NCBI GenBank assembly: GCA_963635575.1
Contig: CAVHFU010000001.1
Location: 1 to 64,000, forward strand
DNA from: RGIG9151 sp963635575
Lineage (GTDB): Bacteria; Bacillota; Clostridia; TANB77; RGIG9151
DNA: 64,000 nt
Direction of reading: 5' to 3'
Numbering within the stretch: the stretch's first letter is position 1; each line of letters starts with the position of its first letter. The position numbers and the translations under genes are program-made. The notes under the pieces were generated by a model. That model was not told the origin of the DNA. It was given only the letters and a program-made list of their open reading frames with translations, and did no database searches. Positions 58,085 to 64,000 of the stretch are shown one piece after another.

Positions 58085-61000
58085 CTAGTAATTTTCCATA
58101 ATGTCTAAATCTGTCACATCTTCTATAGCTTCACTAAGTGCTAGGTCGGGCTCAACAACAATATTTCCAATCCAATAAGCCTTAGAAAATTCATTTTCGC
58201 TTTCTTGGATTTCTATTTCATTTCCAGAATAACAACTTATTAAATCTCCTTTTTTAATCTCAAAATCAGTAAGTGTTTTTCCTTCTCCTACCTTATTTAA
58301 ATATTTGTCTGAAGCTTCTTCGTATGCGACCTTGAATATTCGTCCACTCGCTTCATTATAATAATTAGTAAGTTCTACTTTCCTATATGGCTTACCTGTA
58401 TTGTCATTTAGAATTTCTGAAACTTCTTTTACTACACCTACATATTTATTTATTTTATATTCGTCAGAAGGGAGTAAACTTTCCGTCTCCTTAGTTCTTA
58501 TGAATAGATATGTATCTGCCACACTATTATCAGGAATTATTAAGTTTTCCTCTCTAGTAAAGTCTTCATAACTTCCTTCCCCAAGTTTACTTACTTTATA
58601 CTCATATTCTGCTTTTAACGTATCAAAATCATCAACTATTACTTTGCCATTTAATTTATCCACTTCAAAATCAGGAGCTTCTGGTCTAATTTCATTAAAC
58701 CCAACACTGTAAGGGTACCCTGACACTCCATTTCCTAACGAGCCGGTTTTCAGTCTTACATAAACATGATGCTTATTATTATCTGGAACATTTATAATTC
58801 TTTCTGTACATTCGTTCCAACTACCATCATCAATTTTATACTCGTATTTGCCTAATTGGATATCCTCCGGTAAAGTAACATTTCTGTTTACATCGTCTGC
58901 TGTGCAACTTGGTGCATCATCTTTAATCCTTACTTTTATTGCCTCAGTAGCAACATTTCCTTGAGCAAATATAACAAAATATTCGTCCATTTCATCGATA
59001 ACAGCATCTACTTTAACGTTTCGTACGTTAACTGAATTACTATCATACCAGTCACGGGTACCCTCCTGAATTCCATTACATTTATACTTGGCATACTCTG
59101 TTCCAAAATCAACCTTGCCTTCACTAACAGAGAAACTAGGAATATTTTTTTGTGTTAACACTAAATTATCAATTGTAGCAGGTCTTTCGTTATATTTATA
59201 TGTAACAATAGCGTCTCCCTTAGTTATGTCAAAGTCATCAACTAATGTTTTACCTTTGCTTCCATCTCCACAAATATAGGTATTTTCTAAATCTTTCATA
59301 GAAATAGGTATTTCTACAATCTTAAATTTATCATCTTCATCTATATCGAAAACTTTAATCTTGATAAATCTTGTTTTCCCTTTTAACGCTCCAACCTCTT
59401 CGACAACGCCTCTTGTTCTTTCAATTATCTCTTCTTCCGACGGCAATAAATCTCTTGTACCCTTTTCTCTTATACATAGAATCGATGGATCGGAGAATTC
59501 GCCTACTACTATATTCTCTTCACTTTCAATATCGCGATATTCTTTGTCATAAAAGTAAACTCCTTTATATTTTACTTCATAGTCTGATTTATTTTCTTCG
59601 AAATTTTCTATAATTAATTTACCACTTAGCACATCCACTTTAAAATCAGGACGCTCAGGTCTAATCATTACATTTGTTTGAATATCCGAATCACTATTAT
59701 ATTTTATCACGACATCTATCGTCTGGCTATCCCAACCCTCAGGTCCCCAACAACTAACTTCTTTTAAAAATCTCGAACTAGGTTCATACCATTCTGTAAC
59801 TCTTTGTCCATCAATCTCATATGCCACCATATAGTGTGTGTACTTATTGCCTAAATCAATAGTCTTTGATTCAACATCTAGTTTAAACTTTGGTATACCT
59901 TTAAAACTCATAGACACACTGGCGAGTTTATCTTTAGTAGCTTTTTTACGAACGTATACTACATCTCCCTCCTTTACTGCTAGCTCATTGCTGTCGTCAA
60001 ATGTATACCAGTAAGTTGTCTTTTCGCTTCTAGCACCTCTTGCGTAATACTCATACAACGAATAATCATCATCTTTAATGCTTATCGTAGAATTACTACG
60101 ATCAAAACTTATTTTAGCTATAATTTCTCCAGGATTATAGCTTCCTACGTCTATTATCTGCCTTTTCGTTAAATCTTCAGCCTTGGCAATTGTAATATAT
60201 TTACTAAAACTATATGATATTTTCTCGCCATCAATAAAGTTACTTATTGCACTATACCATGTTAGAGGTTCACTCTCAGTATTATTAACGAAACCATATT
60301 TATATGCACTATAATCTACCCCTAAATCAATTCCTCCGGCAATCGTATCAACTTTAAAATCTGGTATTGCAATTGTTTTTTCAGTATGTATATAGTTAAT
60401 AATATTTCCTTTAGAATTAAGTCTACCATTTTGACCGAGCTTATAGATTTCTAACTCTGCATCATACGGCAAAACTAATTCCGAACTATAAAATTCTTTA
60501 TCCCTAAAACAATCTTTGACTTCATTTCCAGATCTAGAATAAGTAATGTCATATCTATAATTTTCAAAATCTTTTCCTATAACTATTTTATTTTCACTCT
60601 CTATCTCTTCTACTTCGGCTATTTCCCTAGCTTGAATTATTTGCTTTAATTTAGTATTTTCCTTAAGCCTTATTGCAAAATATGTTGGCTCTACATACTC
60701 ACGTCCTGATAAAAATGCATGATTTACATGAAGGGTACCAATTCCATTATCTTCAGTAACTACAGGAGAAACTCCACTATACCAGTCTTGACTACTGCTA
60801 GAAAGTGATTTCCAAATATCGTTCTTATCAAAATCTTTAGTATTATCGCTATATGCTACTTCGTACTTGCTCCAATCTTTACCGAGTGATATGTGTCCGC
60901 TTTCTCCATGACTTACTTCATCAACAACTAGTTTAAACTCCGGAAGTTTAGCTTCTGTAGATGAACCACCACTAGGCTTTTTATTTCCACTGCTTGAACT

Positions 61001-62269
61001 GCTTCCGCCACTAGACGATCCTCCGCCACCACTGCTAGTTTCCTTTACAGTTACAGTTTTTCCGGGATCTACATCTTTATCTCCGGCGGTAACCCCTAAT
61101 GTATTTTTATCGGCAGTAACTTTGGTACCTTCAGTTTTAATCGAAACATTATTAGCCTTAACATTAACATTTTCAGCTTTGCCGCTACCGTAAATATATG
61201 TACCGCTAGCCCCATTATTTACCTCAATTTTTTCAACATTTCCTTTAGAAATCTTTATCTTACTTTTATGATTTACAGAAATATTTTTAATATCACCCTT
61301 AACTTCAATATTCACAGGATTATCTATACTAACTTTTCCGAAATCGCCATCTAAAATAACTTCAGACTTAACTCCAATTTCATTTACCGTAGACTTAGAA
61401 TTATATATTCTAACCTTTCCAATATTGCTATTTATAATAACCTTACCTTTAAGAACAGAACCATTAAGAAGTTTAATAGAATTTTCTCCACCGCCTCTTA
61501 CTATCGTTCTACCTGCTACAGTAACATTATTTAAGGCTACTTCACCATCGCCAACACCGTCAGCAATAATAAGATCTCCTGTAACTGTTGTATCTTTTAA
61601 TGTTACACCACGTGTACTTACAATAATATTGCCCATCGGAACATTAGTATAAGTTCCTGGCGTATTATAATAGCCTTTAAAAATATTCTTCATAATTTGT
61701 GCAAATTCCTCACGAGACATATTACCTATCGGATTAAGTCTTCCATCCGCATTACCTGCCACGTAATTATTCTGAACCATACTTGCAACTCTTCCCTTAG
61801 CCCAATCACCGACTAGGTTATTATCTCTAAATTTAGATAAATAAGAAACGTCTCCCTCTTCCATTTCTAAAGCATTATAAAGGACAGAAAACATTTCCTG
61901 ACGACTTATATTCTCATTAGGTCTAAGACGCCCGTCCCCATAACCGGCAAAAGTTCCCATTTTAACGGCTTTCTGCATTTCTTCATAATACCATTTATCT
62001 TTTTCAACATCAAAGTATCCCGAAATATCCGCTTTTTCCGTAGCACCAAAAACATTATTAATTCCAAGTGCCATTTCAGCTCTTGTAAGATGTTCCATAG
62101 GTCTTATTTTCCCATAATCGTCAACTAATATTTTTTTATCAATAGCCTCTTCAACCGCCGGCTTAGACCACCCTTTAGGCATATCCGTAATATTAACAGG
62201 TACCGCAAAAGTACTTGAACACATAAATACAATTACAAGTCCCATTGACACTACTCGCTTAATTTCCAT
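58085..62269 (-). CDS. Giant SLH surface protein with beta-helix and repeat modules
   Basis: A 1394-residue exported protein. Signal peptide about 1-22, then three SLH repeats (about 27-197, with GYGDGRLRPNENISR and GNADGRLNPIGNMSR). A beta-helix-like region follows (about 205-400; GVTLKDTTVTGDLIIADGV, with stacked short strands), then a Gly/Ser linker (about 410-440). About nine to ten repeated beta modules of 80-110 residues come next, many opening with aromatic strands and a W-Y/D turn (DWYSGVSP, TWYSAISN, EWYEPSSR, DWYDSNSV). It should be attached to the wall by SLH and project outward, as an S-layer or adhesin-type protein. The frame runs on past its TAG stop into further SLH sequence. 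Confidence 0.88.
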   Translation of the reverse strand: MEIKRVVSMGLVIVFMCSSTFAVPVNITDMPKGWSKPAVEEAIDKKILVDDYGKIRPMEHLTRAEMALGINNVFGATEKADISGYFDVEKDKWYYEEMQKAVKMGTFAGYGDGRLRPNENISRQEMFSVLYNALEMEEGDVSYLSKFRDNNLVGDWAKGRVASMVQNNYVAGNADGRLNPIGNMSREEFAQIMKNIFKGYYNTPGTYTNVPMGNIIVSTRGVTLKDTTVTGDLIIADGVGDGEVALNNVTVAGRTIVRGGGENSIKLLNGSVLKGKVIINSNIGKVRIYNSKSTVNEIGVKSEVILDGDFGKVSIDNPVNIEVKGDIKNISVNHKSKIKISKGNVEKIEVNNGASGTYIYGSGKAENVNVKANNVSIKTEGTKVTADKNTLGVTAGDKDVDPGKTVTVKETSSGGGGSSSGGSSSSSGNKKPSGGSSTEAKLPEFKLVVDEVSHGESGHISLGKDWSKYEVAYSDNTKDFDKNDIWKSLSSSSQDWYSGVSPVVTEDNGIGTLHVNHAFLSGREYVEPTYFAIRLKENTKLKQIIQAREIAEVEEIESENKIVIGKDFENYRYDITYSRSGNEVKDCFRDKEFYSSELVLPYDAELEIYKLGQNGRLNSKGNIINYIHTEKTIAIPDFKVDTIAGGIDLGVDYSAYKYGFVNNTESEPLTWYSAISNFIDGEKISYSFSKYITIAKAEDLTKRQIIDVGSYNPGEIIAKISFDRSNSTISIKDDDYSLYEYYARGARSEKTTYWYTFDDSNELAVKEGDVVYVRKKATKDKLASVSMSFKGIPKFKLDVESKTIDLGNKYTHYMVAYEIDGQRVTEWYEPSSRFLKEVSCWGPEGWDSQTIDVVIKYNSDSDIQTNVMIRPERPDFKVDVLSGKLIIENFEENKSDYEVKYKGVYFYDKEYRDIESEENIVVGEFSDPSILCIREKGTRDLLPSEEEIIERTRGVVEEVGALKGKTRFIKIKVFDIDEDDKFKIVEIPISMKDLENTYICGDGSKGKTLVDDFDITKGDAIVTYKYNERPATIDNLVLTQKNIPSFSVSEGKVDFGTEYAKYKCNGIQEGTRDWYDSNSVNVRNVKVDAVIDEMDEYFVIFAQGNVATEAIKVRIKDDAPSCTADDVNRNVTLPEDIQLGKYEYKIDDGSWNECTERIINVPDNNKHHVYVRLKTGSLGNGVSGYPYSVGFNEIRPEAPDFEVDKLNGKVIVDDFDTLKAEYEYKVSKLGEGSYEDFTREENLIIPDNSVADTYLFIRTKETESLLPSDEYKINKYVGVVKEVSEILNDNTGKPYRKVELTNYYNEASGRIFKVAYEEASDKYLNKVGEGKTLTDFEIKKGDLISCYSGNEIEIQESENEFSKAYWIGNIVVEPDLALSEAIEDVTDLDIMENY

Positions 62270-62314
62270 ATCGTCTCCTCCAATTCATATTACAAAATTT
62301 ACCTTACATGTTTC

Positions 62315-62343
62315 ATTATAACATTAAATTTTTTTTACGTCAA
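62315..62343 (-). promoter_or_regulatory. Sigma-A promoter of the giant SLH gene
   Basis: On the minus strand TTGACG (62338-62343), a 17-nt spacer and TATAAT (62315-62320), about 45 bp before the start codon. Confidence 0.85.
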
Positions 62344-62376
62344 CACATAAGTAGAACAAGTTACACAAAAGTAGAA
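62343..62376. repeat. Two direct repeats abutting the -35 of the giant SLH gene
   Basis: ACACATAAGTAGAA (62343-62356) and ACACAAAAGTAGAA (62363-62376) are 13/14 identical with a 20-bp period (two helical turns), immediately upstream of and touching the -35. They look like paired sites for an activator or repressor. Confidence 0.5.
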
Positions 62377-62412
62377 TATATGCGTATTTCTTGCTATCTC
62401 CACAATTTGCAG

Positions 62413-62460
62413 TAAAAAAGCAAAACGCCCGTTCAGCATTACGTGAACAAGGTGTTTTGC
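62413..62460 (-). terminator. Terminator downstream of rseP
   Basis: GCAAAACGCC (62420-62429) pairs with GGTGTTTTGC (62451-62460), with an inner 5-bp stem, and is followed by six Ts on the minus strand. It separates rseP from the giant SLH gene. Confidence 0.8.
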
Positions 62461-62514
62461 CAAAATTCAAACTGTTTTTCATCATTCTCTACCTATTCAT
62501 AAATTATTGCAAGG

Positions 62515-62547
62515 CAAAACCCGAAACAAACAGCGTTTCGGGTTTTG
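62515..62547. other. Strong hairpin between rseP and the terminator
   Basis: A perfect 13-bp inverted repeat (62515-62527 with 62535-62547) with a 7-nt loop but no proper T-run. It could help stop transcription or protect the rseP mRNA end. The rest of the 350-bp interval 62270-62622 holds only the promoter, repeats and terminator listed. Confidence 0.7.
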
Positions 62548-62622
62548 TCATGTACCAATCAACAATACATTTGTCATTTTTATTATATTCGTAATTACAT
62601 TATTTGCCACTGTCCTTTTATC

Positions 62623-63885
62623 TTAAAATATTGTCATATTTCTTGTAATGTCATTAAACGTTACAAACACCATAAGGAGTAATAATAATGCCATTCCTGC
62701 CATCTGTAAATAAAGTTCAATCTTTGGATTAGGACGCTTTCTTGTAATTCCCTCTATTATTATAAATACCAGCTTTCCGCCATCTAGTGGAGGAATAGGC
62801 AATAAATTTACAATTCCAAGATTTAAGCTTATAAAGATGAGTAATGTCAAAAATGCACTGCCTGTGCTAGTTTGACCAACAACCTTAGCAATTCCTACAG
62901 GTCCACTCAAATATTTAACATTAATTTGACCTGTAAATATCTCATACACTTGGTTTAACATTTGTTGCATTTGAGATATAGATTCCCAAAAAGAATAACC
63001 AATTAGTCCTACTTTGTCAGTTGATGTTTTTCCAACAAAGCCGATTACATACTTTTTAAGCAATTCAGGACAAACAGGTGTAACTTCCTTTTCAATAGTT
63101 TCTCCGTCTCTTAACAAAGTAATTGAAACAGGTATGTTCGCACTACTGCTTATAATTGCAGTAAAATCTTCAACAGTTGTAAACTTATTTCCATTTACAG
63201 CTAAAATTTCATCGCCCTTTTTAAAATCTGCTTCACGAGCCGGACTATCTACCGAAACATCATCAATAACAGCAGTATTGTTATCAAAAGTCAAACCGAT
63301 TAGTCCTGTTTCTTGCACATTAGGACTAACAGAATAATTAATTTTATCATTGCCTCTTCTTACAGTAACATTAATAGGCTTTCCTTTATTAACTCTTAAA
63401 TATTCAGTTATGGCACTAAGTGTCCTCATTCTTTTTCCGTCAATTTTATAAATTTCATCATTCACTTGAATTCCCGCAATTTCACCGGCAGAACCTTCTG
63501 TAAAAGATTCAACAACAGTCGTAGGATATGCACCGGCGGAAAAATAAATTATAAAAAATGCAGCAAGTGCAAACACAATATTAACAGTAGCGCCCATTAT
63601 AACGACCAAAAATCTTGCCCATATAGGTCTATTATTAAAAGCTTTCGGGTCATCTGAGTCTTCCTCTTCTCCCTCTAATGCTACATATCCGCCAAGAGGT
63701 ATCCATCTTACAGCATATAAAGTCTCGCCTATTTGCTTCTCCCAAATACTAGGGCCGAAGCCGACAGAGAATTGGTTAGCTTTCATTCCGACAGCCTTCG
63801 CCATAAGGAAATGACCACCCTCATGAATTATAACCAAAAAAGATATCAAGATAACAAACTTAATTATCCCCCATACAATCATCAT
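62623..63885 (-). CDS. rseP: Site-2 protease RseP (RasP)
   Basis: Intramembrane zinc metalloprotease that cuts regulatory membrane proteins such as anti-sigma factors. The HExxH zinc motif (IIHEGGHFLMAK) is in the first helix, two PDZ domains follow (about 130-200 and 205-270), and the second catalytic motif NLLPIPPLDGGKL lies near the C-terminus. 420 residues. It follows cdsA by 12 bp on the same strand; dxr, often between them in clostridia, is absent. Confidence 0.95.
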   Translation of the reverse strand: MMIVWGIIKFVILISFLVIIHEGGHFLMAKAVGMKANQFSVGFGPSIWEKQIGETLYAVRWIPLGGYVALEGEEEDSDDPKAFNNRPIWARFLVVIMGATVNIVFALAAFFIIYFSAGAYPTTVVESFTEGSAGEIAGIQVNDEIYKIDGKRMRTLSAITEYLRVNKGKPINVTVRRGNDKINYSVSPNVQETGLIGLTFDNNTAVIDDVSVDSPAREADFKKGDEILAVNGNKFTTVEDFTAIISSSANIPVSITLLRDGETIEKEVTPVCPELLKKYVIGFVGKTSTDKVGLIGYSFWESISQMQQMLNQVYEIFTGQINVKYLSGPVGIAKVVGQTSTGSAFLTLLIFISLNLGIVNLLPIPPLDGGKLVFIIIEGITRKRPNPKIELYLQMAGMALLLLLMVFVTFNDITRNMTIF

Positions 63886-63897
63886 AAAAACAACCCC

Positions 63898-64000
63898 CTA
63901 TCTCAAGAAGCTTTCAAAAAGCAAAACTGCATAATAGCAAATAGGTGCAACAAACAACACACTATCTAATCTATCCAAAACCCCACCGTGACCGGGAATA
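63898..64000 (-). CDS. cdsA: Phosphatidate cytidylyltransferase, C-terminal end (partial)
   Basis: The last 33 codons and TAG stop of a gene running off the right edge. The encoded IPGHGGVLDRLDSVLFVAP matches the CdsA signature PGHGGxLDRxDS. CdsA makes CDP-diacylglycerol for phospholipid synthesis. Gene order cdsA-rseP supports the call. Confidence 0.9.
   Translation of the reverse strand, partial: IPGHGGVLDRLDSVLFVAPICYYAVLLFESFLR

Noticed and set aside
57575..58087. Genome-wide reassignment of UAG to an amino acid
   Set aside because: TAG is the natural end of the SleB-like gene (7551-7553), the debranching enzyme (22664-22666), the 46561-47667 gene and cdsA (63898-63900), where family lengths are normal. 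Only local readthrough or decay remains possible.
62391..62594. Small plus-strand open frame between rseP and the giant SLH gene
   Set aside because: It runs through two transcription hairpins, has no good ribosome-binding site and resembles no known protein.

Overview
The window is a low-GC stretch of a spore-forming, flagellated, Gram-positive anaerobe, most likely a clostridium. The evidence is the spore genes (sigE, sigG, spoIID, a spoIIQ-like gene, a spoVM-like gene, bofA, ylmC, a SleB-type hydrolase), HrcA/CIRCE heat-shock control, a glmS ribozyme, S-layer-homology (SLH) surface proteins, a Na+-pumping decarboxylase beta subunit and AGGAGG ribosome-binding sites. No rRNA, tRNA, phage or CRISPR array is visible. 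Two runs of ten Ns (44772-44781 and 46532-46541) show that three contigs were joined, so gene order across 44.7-46.6 kb depends on scaffolding.

Layout. 0-6.6 kb: a minus-strand run with a CorC-like CBS protein, membrane proteins, a TrmN6-like methyltransferase, the OadG/OadB sodium pump, cytidine deaminase and a solitary DNA methyltransferase. 6.7-9.7 kb: a SleB-like spore-cortex hydrolase, trmL and a GHL10-type glycosidase, the first and last carrying copper-amine-oxidase-N modules. 9.7-16.3 kb: feoAB, pgeF, glmS under its ribozyme, and a Fic enzyme. 16.4-20.7 kb: three exported proteins of unknown role in one apparent operon. 20.8-25.7 kb: glmM, ruvC, a glycogen debranching enzyme, a 24-codon spoVM-like gene, a small membrane protein and nth. 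25.8-35.0 kb: mutL, hrcA-grpE-dnaK-dnaJ with CIRCE, an ABC-F ATPase and ychF. 35.0-36.7 kb: an accessory island with a 29-bp-ended IS30 remnant and a toxin-antitoxin pair, bracketed by two copies of the 110-bp ychF promoter region. 36.8-46.4 kb: dapA, a carbohydrate-binding protein, an SLH protein, yaaL-bofA, ylmC, sigG, sigE, a DnaB-like ATPase, spoIIQ-like and spoIID. 46.5-54.0 kb: an unknown gene, then flbD-fliLMYOPQR-flhB. 54.0-62.3 kb: a Wzy-like membrane protein, an XRE regulator, an Lgt-like protein, a zinc-ribbon protein and a giant SLH protein whose frame continues past two TAG codons. 62.3-64.0 kb: rseP and the 3' end of cdsA.

How it fits together. Much of the window serves the cell envelope: amino-sugar supply (glmS, glmM), SLH surface proteins, cortex hydrolysis, forespore engulfment (SpoIID and SpoIIQ-like) and flagellar export. 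The flagellar switch looks altered: FliM has no CheY-binding N-terminus, cheY is missing between fliY and fliO, and FliY has lost recognisable CheC phosphatase residues.

Most worth a second look: the in-frame amber codons after the giant SLH gene, the promoter-duplication/IS30/toxin-antitoxin island, the reduced flagellar switch, the shortened HrcA, the partial echo of the glmS ribozyme beside the intact one, and the cysteine-rich secreted operon at 16.5-20.7 kb.
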